Part shown: piece after piece, positions 6,524 through 11,977 of the stretch
How positions within the stretch are numbered: position 1 is the first letter of the stretch
How the letters are laid out: every line of letters begins with the position of its first letter
NCBI GenBank assembly: GCA_017989575.1
Contig: JAGNPP010000048.1
Span: forward strand, 1 to 12,507
Direction of reading: 5' to 3'
Length of the DNA: 12,507 bases
Origin: Chryseobacterium sp.
Lineage (GTDB): Bacteria > Bacteroidota > Bacteroidia > Flavobacteriales > Weeksellaceae
Notes under the pieces: generated by a model
Database searches by the model: none
The model's input: the letters and a program-made list of their open reading frames with translations, nothing else
Told to the model about the DNA's origin: nothing
Translations under genes and position numbers: made by a program

Positions 6524-7309
6524 ATGAAAACTATTTTTTCTCTCATTGTTCTTTTTGTTTCTATAATATATTTTGCTCAAGTTTCTGATTTTGGAAAGAA
6601 TGCAAAAGTGGGAAAAGTACTGCATTTGAAAGACGCCGATCTTTATTACGAAGTTTATGGGAAAGGCGAACCATTATTTTTACTTCACGGAAATGGCGGA
6701 AGCATTGATGCTTTTACGAAAGAAATTCCAGAACTTTCAAAGCATTTCAAAATCATTGCGATGGACACACGCGCTCAGGGAAAAAGCACAGATACTTCGA
6801 CTGAACCTTTGACCTACATTAAATTTGCGGATGATGTAAAAGCTTTGGAAGATGAATTGAAATTAAAGAAAATCAATATTCTAGGCTGGAGCGATGGCGG
6901 AAATACGGGAATTGAATTTGCGATTAAATATCCAAAAAATACGAACAAAGTCATCACAAGTGGCGCGAATGTTTTCCCAAATGGCGTAGGAGAAAGTGAG
7001 GTTGAAAATATGAAAAAGGATGCAGCGAAAATGAAAGCTGAAAACAAACCTGAACGTGATATTCGCCTGCTCCAATTAATGATTGACGAACCAAAAATCA
7101 CCAAAGAACAACTCAACCTTCTCAAAGCAAAAGTCTTTGTTTTAGCAGGCGAAAATGATTTGATTTTGCGTTCTCATACAGAATACATTGCTAAAGAAAT
7201 CCCCAATTCCAAATTGAAATTCTACAAAGGTGCATCACACGGCGTTCCAATAGAAAGAGCTGAAGAATTGAATAAAGATGTGATTGATTTTATAAAAAAA
7301 TTAAACTAA
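6524..7309 (+). CDS. Secreted alpha/beta hydrolase
   Basis: This is a 261-residue protein starting with a signal peptide (MKTIFSLIVLFVSIIYFAQ), so it is exported, probably to the periplasm. The fold-1 hydrolase blocks are complete: the oxyanion-loop motif LFLLHGNGGS, the strand motif IIAMDTRAQGKS, the nucleophile elbow GWSDGG (Ser123), the acid loop LAGENDLI (Asp212) and the histidine loop ASHGVP (His239). These form a Ser-Asp-His triad. Substrates of the family range from esters to lactones and peptides and cannot be told here; the GWSDGG elbow resembles valacyclovir-hydrolase and carboxylesterase-like members. An upstream TTG would add 14 residues before the signal peptide but precedes the predicted transcript. 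Its stop overlaps that of the convergent GH25 gene by two or three bases, with no separate terminator. Confidence 0.88.
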   Translation: MKTIFSLIVLFVSIIYFAQVSDFGKNAKVGKVLHLKDADLYYEVYGKGEPLFLLHGNGGSIDAFTKEIPELSKHFKIIAMDTRAQGKSTDTSTEPLTYIKFADDVKALEDELKLKKINILGWSDGGNTGIEFAIKYPKNTNKVITSGANVFPNGVGESEVENMKKDAAKMKAENKPERDIRLLQLMIDEPKITKEQLNLLKAKVFVLAGENDLILRSHTEYIAKEIPNSKLKFYKGASHGVPIERAEELNKDVIDFIKKLN

Positions 7310-8166
7310 TCAATCGTCAGCATTTTCAAACTCCAAAGATTTCCATTGTAAATATCCAAATCAACTTTGGTGTTGATGCCATAAACAATTCCGTTTTCTG
7401 AGAATTGCCAAAACTGCCATTCATCGTCTGGCGAAGGCGTCGGGACATCATTGTAGTTGGCTAACCAGAGCGGATAATCATCAAACTCACCTTTCAAATA
7501 GTCTTTGTAAAAGTGATAATAGGTGTAGATAATTGGTTTTTCGCCATATGTTTCCTCCATTATCTTGATCCAAATCTTAAGGTCGGAAATCAATTCTGCT
7601 TTCGTTTTTTTTCTAGGCGCTTTTTCGATGTCAAGGATTGGAGGCAGATCTCCGGATTCTAATTTTGCAACAGAAAGAAAGGAATTGGCTTGCATCACTG
7701 GATCTTCGTCGGGTCGGTAAAAATGATAAGCACCACGAATCAGGTTGTGGTGTTTTGCGGTTTCCCAAAAATGATCAAAGTTTTTATCCAATTTTCGGTT
7801 TCCCATACTTGCCCGTAGAACCACAAATTTCAAAGGGATCGTACGGTTTCCGATGCTGAGACTGTCCCACTGGATGTCTTCTTTCCGCTGATAATGAGAA
7901 ATATCGAAGCCAAAAGTCTGGTTGGAATATAATGAGGTGATCTTCTCGATTCTTTCTTTTTCCTTTTCAGAATTAGAAAGTTTTTTATGTTCAAATTCTT
8001 TTCCGAAGTAAAATGCGATGTAATAATTGATTTTTTGACGCAGATAAAATCCTGTTCCCAACAAAGAAAGGCAAAGTATAATCAAAAGAATCCAACGCTT
8101 TTTCATAAAAACGTCCTTTCTTTTTTGATGGATTTTTCTTTTTGCAGTCGTATTAATCTTCGCCAT
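7306..8166 (-). CDS. Glycoside hydrolase family 25 (lysozyme-like) membrane-anchored protein
   Basis: This is a 286-residue protein with a very basic N-terminus (1-24), one membrane segment (about 25-42) acting as an uncleaved anchor, a charged stalk (about 55-78) and a periplasmic GH25 domain (about 84-280). GH25 marks are GFDISHYQ (Asp88), the strand VVLRASMG, RGAYHFYRP, the catalytic pair in PPILDIE (Asp179, Glu181), PIIYTYYHFY, LWLANY and the closing WQFWQFSENG with VDLDIYNG. The family cleaves the beta-1,4 bond of peptidoglycan, so a role in wall turnover is likely. Both catalytic acids are present. A second start, Met21 at 8106, has an AGGA-like sequence upstream and would give a cleaner anchor; I keep the longer form because a candidate promoter lies just before it. 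Its 3' end overlaps that of the convergent hydrolase. Confidence 0.88.
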   Translation of the reverse strand: MAKINTTAKRKIHQKRKDVFMKKRWILLIILCLSLLGTGFYLRQKINYYIAFYFGKEFEHKKLSNSEKEKERIEKITSLYSNQTFGFDISHYQRKEDIQWDSLSIGNRTIPLKFVVLRASMGNRKLDKNFDHFWETAKHHNLIRGAYHFYRPDEDPVMQANSFLSVAKLESGDLPPILDIEKAPRKKTKAELISDLKIWIKIMEETYGEKPIIYTYYHFYKDYLKGEFDDYPLWLANYNDVPTPSPDDEWQFWQFSENGIVYGINTKVDLDIYNGNLWSLKMLTID

Positions 8167-8174
8167 AAGTTTTG

Positions 8175-8182
8175 CAAAAATA
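8175..8182 (-). promoter_or_regulatory. Possible -7 element for the GH25 gene
   Basis: TATTTTTG on the minus strand matches TAnnTTTG, 8 bases before the ATG at 8166. No TTG is found 17-23 bases upstream. Used as promoter it would give a nearly leaderless transcript for the long start, or a leader of about 60 bases for Met21. The rest of the 134-bp divergent gap (8167-8300) holds no full rightward promoter match; TAATATTG at 8267-8274 is one base off the -7 consensus. Confidence 0.35.
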
Positions 8183-8300
8183 TATTTTTTATCGATTTGA
8201 AAAAAACGCTAAAATTTATTTTTTATGAATTAAAATATTAATGAAAAATTTTGGCTTACTTTATGCTAATATTGCAAGACATATTTAAAGTCAAAAAACG

Positions 8301-8681
8301 ATGAAAAAGAAATTATTGTCACTAGTCGCAGTTGTGATAGCTGCAATTGGAATGAATGCTCAAACTGTAAAAGAGCAAGTTAAAAAAGATGCTAAAGCAG
8401 TTGGAACTGCAGTAGAAAAAGGCGCTAAAGCAACAGGCGAAGGCGTGAAAGATGGCGCAGAATGGATGGGCGACAAAACCAAAAAAGGTGCAAAAGCAAC
8501 CAAAAAAGGCGTGAAAAAAGGTGCAAAATGGACTGGTAAAACTGTGAAAAAAGGAGCAAAAGCAACAGAGGAAGGTGTAAAAGATGGTGCGAAATGGACC
8601 GAAAAAACAGCGAAAAAAGGAGCTAATGCAGTAAGCGAAACTTACAAAGATGTGAAAGACGATATTAAGAAAAAAGAGTAA
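8301..8681 (+). CDS. Exported Lys/Ala/Gly-rich protein of eight 11-residue repeats
   Basis: This is a 126-residue protein with a signal peptide (MKKKLLSLVAVVIAAIGMNAQ), so the mature 105 residues are outside the cytoplasm. After TVKEQ come eight contiguous 11-residue repeats (27-114) with the pattern V-K-(K/D)-G-A-K-(A/W)-T-x-(E/K)-(G/T), then a charged tail (115-126). Odd and even repeats alternate: Trp stands at residues 55, 77 and 99, exactly 22 apart, with Ala at the same place in the repeats between. Positions 2, 3, 6 and 10 are almost always charged, while 1, 4, 5, 7, 8 and 11 are small or apolar. There is no Cys, His, Pro or Phe in the mature part. I do not recognise a named family. 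The design resembles group 3 LEA proteins and synucleins, which form amphipathic helices on membranes or during drying; this is analogy, not homology. It is monocistronic, with a clear terminator. Confidence 0.85.
   Translation: MKKKLLSLVAVVIAAIGMNAQTVKEQVKKDAKAVGTAVEKGAKATGEGVKDGAEWMGDKTKKGAKATKKGVKKGAKWTGKTVKKGAKATEEGVKDGAKWTEKTAKKGANAVSETYKDVKDDIKKKE
8379..8642 (+). repeat. Eight tandem 33-bp coding repeats with a 66-bp superperiod
   Basis: The region codes exactly eight 11-residue units without gaps. At DNA level the best-kept core is the AAA-GGx-GCx-AAA (K-G-A-K) block recurring every 33 bases, and the TGG Trp codons recur every 66 bases. Synonymous codons differ between units (GGC, GGT, GGA for the glycine), so the array is old and kept by protein-level selection rather than freshly amplified. 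Confidence 0.85.
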
Positions 8682-8700
8682 TATTTTATAAAAAAAATTA

Positions 8701-8730
8701 AGCAACTTCAGTTTTTGAAGTTGTTTTTTT
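8701..8730 (+). terminator. Intrinsic terminator of the 11-residue-repeat gene
   Basis: CAACTTCA (8703-8710) and TGAAGTTG (8716-8723) form a perfect 8-bp stem with a 5-nt loop, followed by seven T residues (8724-8730). It lies 20 bases after the stop codon and separates this gene from the LolA-like gene. Confidence 0.85.
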
Positions 8731-8817
8731 GTAACAAAAACAAACTTAACTAAACTAATGAGGAAAGTTATTCTTTGGAAAATAACTATCTTCGTTCACA
8801 TAACTAAAAAAAATATA

Positions 8818-9456
8818 ATGAAAAAATTAGTATTGACATTTGCTCTTTCTGTAGTATCAGTAGCAAATATTTCAGCTCAAACAGCAAAGCAAGTGATTGA
8901 TAATTATGTAACTGCTTTAGGTGGAAAACAAAAATTGGAATCTGTAAAAACTCTTTCTATGAAAAATACCATCAGCGTAATGGGAATGGAAATGGAAGGA
9001 AAAACGGTGAAAAAAGATAACAAATTCAAGTCTAGCCAATCTATGATGGGGCAGGAGATGGTGCAGGTTTTTGATGGAGAAAAAGGTTATGCAGATCAGA
9101 TGGGACAAAGAATGGATTTCCCGGCGGATCAAGTGGCGAAACTAAAATCTGCAAAATTGATGGACGCTCTTGGAATGAATCCTGAAAAAATGAAAACTGT
9201 TGAAAAGAAAAACGTGGATGGTAAAGATTTCGTAGTTCTTTCTTCTGATGACAGCAAATATTATTTCGATGCAAAAACCAATTTGCTAGCTAAAACGGAA
9301 GGTGATAAAGGAACAATGGTTATTTCAAAATATACAGATGTTGACGGAATCAAATTCGTGGAGGAAATGTCTATCGATGCGGCAGGGCAACAAGTCACTG
9401 TAAAAAATTCGGATATCAAAATCAATCAGCCAGTTTCTGATGATGAGTTCAAATAA
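8818..9456 (+). CDS. LolA-fold-like exported protein, Met-rich
   Basis: This is a 212-residue protein with a signal peptide (MKKLVLTFALSVVSVANISAQ, cleavage near residue 20). The mature start TAKQVIDNYVTALGGKQKLESVKTL is typical of Bacteroidetes proteins annotated as outer-membrane lipoprotein-sorting (LolA-like fold): a helix with a YV.A.GG..KL..VKTL pattern, then antiparallel strands. Later blocks KYYFDAKTNLLAK and ISKYTDVDGIKFVEEM fit the same fold. There is no lipobox, so it is probably periplasmic. Canonical LolA carries lipoproteins to LolB; this divergent group has no assigned cargo, so I do not name it lolA. The mature part has 14 Met in about 192 residues and no Cys or His. I chose the ATG at 8818 because the signal peptide begins there; an in-frame ATG at 8758 would add 20 residues unlike any signal sequence. 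Terminators lie on both sides, so it is monocistronic. Confidence 0.75.
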   Translation: MKKLVLTFALSVVSVANISAQTAKQVIDNYVTALGGKQKLESVKTLSMKNTISVMGMEMEGKTVKKDNKFKSSQSMMGQEMVQVFDGEKGYADQMGQRMDFPADQVAKLKSAKLMDALGMNPEKMKTVEKKNVDGKDFVVLSSDDSKYYFDAKTNLLAKTEGDKGTMVISKYTDVDGIKFVEEMSIDAAGQQVTVKNSDIKINQPVSDDEFK

Positions 9457-9477
9457 ATCTATTTGATATAAAAATAT

Positions 9478-9508
9478 AAAAGGATTCAATAATTTGAATC
9501 CTTTTTTT
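9478..9508 (+). terminator. Intrinsic terminator of the LolA-like gene
   Basis: AGGATTCAA (9481-9489) pairs perfectly with TTGAATCCT (9494-9502) around a 4-nt loop, and the T-run continues to 9508. The A-run before the stem extends the pairing and gives the minus strand a T-run too, so it may also stop the leftward DUF3109 transcript that ends at 9544. Confidence 0.85.
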
Positions 9509-9543
9509 ATGTCTAATATCTTGTGTCAAAATCTCGAGTCTTT

Positions 9544-10128
9544 TCAAGAATTATATTCCTTTTCCCATTCCTCAGCCGCTTCGCAAAGTGTTTTGTAGAA
9601 ATCTTCGCCATATTTTCGGATGAGCGGTTCTTTCAGGAATTGATAAATTCTGACTTGTAATTCTTTTCCCAATGTACAGGCATCATTGCAGATTTCCCAT
9701 TCGTGGTAATTAAGTGCCACAAAAGTTTTATAATCATTAACCCGGATCGGGTAGAGGTGGCAGGAGATCGGTTTCTTCCAATCAACAACGCCATCTTCAT
9801 AGGCTTTTTCTATGCCGCATTTTGTGGTGCCTTTTTCATCAAAAATAACATAGGCACACTCGCTTCCGTTTACCAAAGTCGTGACGTATCCGCCGTCGTA
9901 CGGGTCTACAACCCAAGTTCCCTGTTCCTCGATGGCTTTCACACCTTCTGGTCTTAGGTAGGATTTTATTTTGGGGAAAATTTCTTCTAGAATTGGCAGT
10001 TCATCTTTGTCAAGTGGTGCGCCAGTGTCACCATCTACGCAACAAACGCCTTTGCATTTGCTAAGATTGCAGACAAAACTCTCTGCGAAAACATCTTCTG
10101 AAATTAATTTATCATCTATCTGAATCAT
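9544..10128 (-). CDS. DUF3109 family cysteine-rich protein
   Basis: This is a 194-residue cytoplasmic protein with no signal or membrane segment. It carries eight Cys arranged as C20-x4-C25-x3-C29-C30, C91, C104, C123 and a late pair C147-x3-C151, with His124 following C123 in ISCHLYPIRV. The context FVCNLSKCKGVCCVDGDTGAPL at the start and SCHLYPIRV near residue 122 are those of DUF3109, a family common in Bacteroidetes and related to YkgJ-type CxxxCxxC proteins thought to bind zinc or an iron-sulfur cluster. The precise metal and function are unknown. The protein has normal length and all blocks. It begins 24 bp after the DUF6427 stop on the same strand and is likely co-transcribed with it. 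The ATG at 10128 starts a compact MIQIDDKLISEDVF, as in the family. Confidence 0.85.
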   Translation of the reverse strand: MIQIDDKLISEDVFAESFVCNLSKCKGVCCVDGDTGAPLDKDELPILEEIFPKIKSYLRPEGVKAIEEQGTWVVDPYDGGYVTTLVNGSECAYVIFDEKGTTKCGIEKAYEDGVVDWKKPISCHLYPIRVNDYKTFVALNYHEWEICNDACTLGKELQVRIYQFLKEPLIRKYGEDFYKTLCEAAEEWEKEYNS

Positions 10129-10152
10129 ACAGCATCAATATTTTTTTAAATT

Positions 10153-11052
10153 TTATACAAAATTAACTATTTTAAAAACGACCAGCGTAAAAACAATGAT
10201 CCAAAGTCCTAATTCTTGCATCCAATATTTGGGTAAGAAGCGCAACATTCTACTGATAATAATGCTGGCGGGCAATGCTAAAAGCAATAGATATTCGTAA
10301 TGGTAACCCATATAAAAAATGATCGTAATCAGCTGGGCAAGAGAAAACACTAGAACAAAAGTATATTTGTACCGGCTGATCGGGCTTTTCTCATTGTAAT
10401 GTTTGAAATGATCTGTAATGGAGAAGATTAACATTATTGCAACTGGAGCCAAAACGTACAGTGGAAAGTAAGAATTTAGCATTTCAAATTTCCCGTAAAA
10501 AGGCAGATAATGTTTGTCCCAAGTCGTGTAATGGATTAGATACATCACGCCAAAATAACTTAAAACCACCAAAATAATCCCGAATATCAAACGGAAAATA
10601 TTAAGACCAACTCTTCCGGAAGTTCCAATAATGTGGAAAATCACAAACACGCCAAGTGGCCAACTTGCGGGGAAAACCAGAAAATTAAATGCTAAAATTG
10701 CGCCCACAAGCATAAAAGAACTTTTGCGCAATTGGTCGTTTTGGCTGGTCAATATCAACAGAATGATAGAGCTGGAAAGAAAGGTAAATGCCAATCCCAA
10801 ATCCAGATTCCCGGGATAAAAACAAATTACAAAAATGGTGTACAGAAAGAGTGGAAGATGCGAAAACTGATTCAGTGCAATCTTGTTGAACAAAAAATAT
10901 CCCAAACTAATTCCCATAAAGGTGATTCCTGCAGAAAAAAAATCTATATCTCTGATATCTAATATATTAAGAGAAATGATGATGAGGAACAAAAAACCAA
11001 TGTAAACAGGTACAGAAAAAATATTGCTTTCTTTTGAAAGTAATCGAAACAT
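10153..11052 (-). CDS. DUF6427 family polytopic membrane protein
   Basis: This is a 299-residue, highly hydrophobic inner-membrane protein with roughly eight to nine predicted membrane segments and few charged loops. It starts MFRLLSKESNIFSVPVYIGF. Notable loops are SQNDQLRKSS (about 103-112), YTTWDKHYLPFYGKFEMLNSYF (about 174-195) and the basic loop DHFKHYNEKSPISRYK (about 214-229). Flavobacterial proteins of this length and start are grouped as DUF6427, with no known reaction; I make the assignment from memory of the family's look rather than a diagnostic motif. It is the first gene of a leftward pair with DUF3109. Only 42 bp separate its ATG from that of the divergent DUF6341-like gene, itself a membrane protein, which suggests the two may act together. 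Confidence 0.65.
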   Translation of the reverse strand: MFRLLSKESNIFSVPVYIGFLFLIIISLNILDIRDIDFFSAGITFMGISLGYFLFNKIALNQFSHLPLFLYTIFVICFYPGNLDLGLAFTFLSSSIILLILTSQNDQLRKSSFMLVGAILAFNFLVFPASWPLGVFVIFHIIGTSGRVGLNIFRLIFGIILVVLSYFGVMYLIHYTTWDKHYLPFYGKFEMLNSYFPLYVLAPVAIMLIFSITDHFKHYNEKSPISRYKYTFVLVFSLAQLITIIFYMGYHYEYLLLLALPASIIISRMLRFLPKYWMQELGLWIIVFTLVVFKIVNFV

Positions 11053-11066
11053 TTTTTATAAATTTG
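11034..11066 (+). promoter_or_regulatory. Promoter of the DUF6341-like gene
   Basis: TTG (11034-11036) is followed after 22 bases by TAAATTTG (11059-11066), a full TAnnTTTG match, 28 bases before the ATG at 11095. The -33 part lies inside the first codons of the divergent DUF6427 gene. Confidence 0.6.
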
Positions 11067-11068
11067 TG

Positions 11069-11076
11069 CAAAGTTA
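11069..11076 (-). promoter_or_regulatory. -7 element for the DUF6427-DUF3109 pair
   Basis: TAACTTTG on the minus strand matches TAnnTTTG, 16 bases before the ATG at 11052. No TTG is present at the expected distance; that position falls at the start of the divergent gene. The element sits 2 bases from the rightward -7, so polymerase could hardly occupy both at once. Confidence 0.5.
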
Positions 11077-11094
11077 ATTTAAAAAAAGAAAAAT

Positions 11095-11328
11095 ATGACA
11101 TCTTTCTGGTTAGCATTAAGTGCAGCTTTCAAATGGTCTTTCGGATTTTACAACCTATTTGGTAATGTACTGAACTGGGTTTTATTTCTTGTAGCATCCG
11201 GATTTTTCACATATTGGTGTTATATTTTGGTAGTGACTTTGGGCGCTCAAAAGGACAAAGATTACTTCTCACCAACAGAAGGTAAAAATCCTTATTACGA
11301 CCCGAAAATTTATAAAAACGAAGGTTAA
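11095..11328 (+). CDS. Small DUF6341-like membrane protein
   Basis: This is a 77-residue protein with an N-terminal amphipathic region (FWLALSAAFKWSFGFYNLFG), one strong membrane segment (about 25-50, ...NWVLFLVASGFFTYWCYILVV) and a polar tail with the motif KDYFSPTEGKNPYYDPKIYK. Small flavobacterial proteins with this layout are grouped as DUF6341; some database entries carry a mistaken uracil phosphoribosyltransferase label, but no such domain is present here. Function is unknown. The gene is divergent from the DUF6427 membrane protein, with promoter cores side by side, and is followed 22 bases after its stop by a strong hairpin terminator. Coding status is supported by the promoter, the ATG and the terminator, and by codon use like its neighbours. 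Confidence 0.75.
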   Translation: MTSFWLALSAAFKWSFGFYNLFGNVLNWVLFLVASGFFTYWCYILVVTLGAQKDKDYFSPTEGKNPYYDPKIYKNEG

Positions 11329-11350
11329 ATAAATTGATTATATAATAAAA

Positions 11351-11387
11351 AACCCGTCTTGTTACTACAACGAGACGGGTTCTTTTA
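11351..11387. terminator. Strong intrinsic terminator, probably bidirectional
   Basis: AACCCGTCTTGTT (11351-11363) pairs with AACGAGACGGGTT (11369-11381) over 13 bp with one G-U pair and a 5-nt loop. A T-rich run follows on the plus strand, and AAAAAA precedes it, giving a T-run on the minus strand. It lies between the DUF6341-like gene and the end of the convergent stress protein gene at 11432, so it can serve both. Confidence 0.9.
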
Positions 11388-11431
11388 TTTTAAGGTCTTG
11401 ATTCTTTTATCTTTGTTTTTGTTTCTTCAGA

Positions 11432-11875
11432 CTATTCTTCATCATGACAAGGCACAACCAAAACTGGGATTTTAGATTTTCTGGTGATCTCTTTGGTCAA
11501 ACTTCCGATGAATACGTCGTAAACACCACTTCTACCGTGCGAACCTACAACAATATAATCTCCTGCTTTTTCATCTGCGAATTCCAAAATCGTGTCTCCA
11601 GCAATCCCTTGTTTCAAAATATGAGAGCAACTTACACCGTTTGAAATGATTCTTTCTTGAAGTTTATTCAGTTCTTTTAATTCATATTTGATCTCATTTT
11701 CTTCAACCTCCGGGAAATATTGGAATCCCATATCACCGATCACGAAACCAATGTCCGTTGCTGCGACGTGGATCAAATGGATTTCGGCGTTTACATCTTT
11801 CGCAAAATTGATGGCATAATCAACCAATTTGTTTGAGCTGTCAGAGAAATCTACGGGTAAAATAATTTTTTTCAT
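11432..11875 (-). CDS. Universal stress protein (UspA family)
   Basis: This is a 147-residue single-domain cytoplasmic USP. It opens MKKIILPVDFSDSS, the family's first strand and Asp-containing ATP loop. It has the strand AEIHLIHVAA and the closing ATP-binding motif GSHG-x9-GS (within GSHGRSGVYDVFIGSLTKEI), followed by KIPVLVVP. The G-2X-G-9X-G(S/T) motif marks the nucleotide-binding subgroup, so the protein probably binds ATP and acts as a homodimer in stress or starvation responses. I chose the ATG at 11875; a TTG two codons earlier is less likely. Cys84 lies mid-protein and Cys143 near the C-terminus. The FAH-family gene ends 102 bp upstream on the same strand, with a degenerate repeat between, so co-transcription is uncertain. 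No clean -7 match is seen upstream. Confidence 0.92.
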   Translation of the reverse strand: MKKIILPVDFSDSSNKLVDYAINFAKDVNAEIHLIHVAATDIGFVIGDMGFQYFPEVEENEIKYELKELNKLQERIISNGVSCSHILKQGIAGDTILEFADEKAGDYIVVGSHGRSGVYDVFIGSLTKEITRKSKIPVLVVPCHDEE

Positions 11876-11932
11876 AATCAAAGTTTATACATTATAAAGA
11901 GCAAAAATTTAGCCATTATAAAAAAGCCAGAA

Positions 11933-11967
11933 CTGATAACCGTCAACCATTAAACAACAACCATAAC
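11933..11967. repeat. Degenerate 7-nt tandem repeat in the gap between FAH and USP genes
   Basis: Five heptamers lie in one phase on the plus strand, including CCGTCAA, CCATTAA, ACAACAA and CCATAAC, around a consensus CCATCAA; CAACCAT recurs exactly 14 bases apart. The same heptamer type is found at 3671-3698 inside the ABC-F gene. The remainder of this gap (11876-11977) holds no promoter or terminator that I can support. Confidence 0.5.
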
Positions 11968-11977
11968 CTAATTTTGT

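Noticed and set aside
6814..7125. A 103-codon minus-strand open frame within the hydrolase gene
   Set aside because: It lies wholly opposite catalytic-motif codons of the hydrolase and shows no recognisable family features of its own.
8322..8705. A 127-codon open frame on the minus strand opposite the 11-residue-repeat gene, rich in Phe and Cys
   Set aside because: It is the antisense image of the Lys/Ala/Gly repeat codons (AAA read as TTT, GCA as TGC). It lacks a signal, motif or promoter, and the plus-strand gene has a signal peptide and terminator.
8767..8786. Small inverted repeat GTTATT...AATAAC upstream of the LolA-like gene
   Set aside because: The 6-bp stem is almost purely A/T with an 8-nt loop, too weak to call a regulatory hairpin; no promoter match lines up with it.
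8758..8817. Extended N-terminus for the LolA-like protein from the ATG at 8758
   Set aside because: The extra 20 residues precede a textbook signal peptide starting at 8818 and would disable it; I use 8818.
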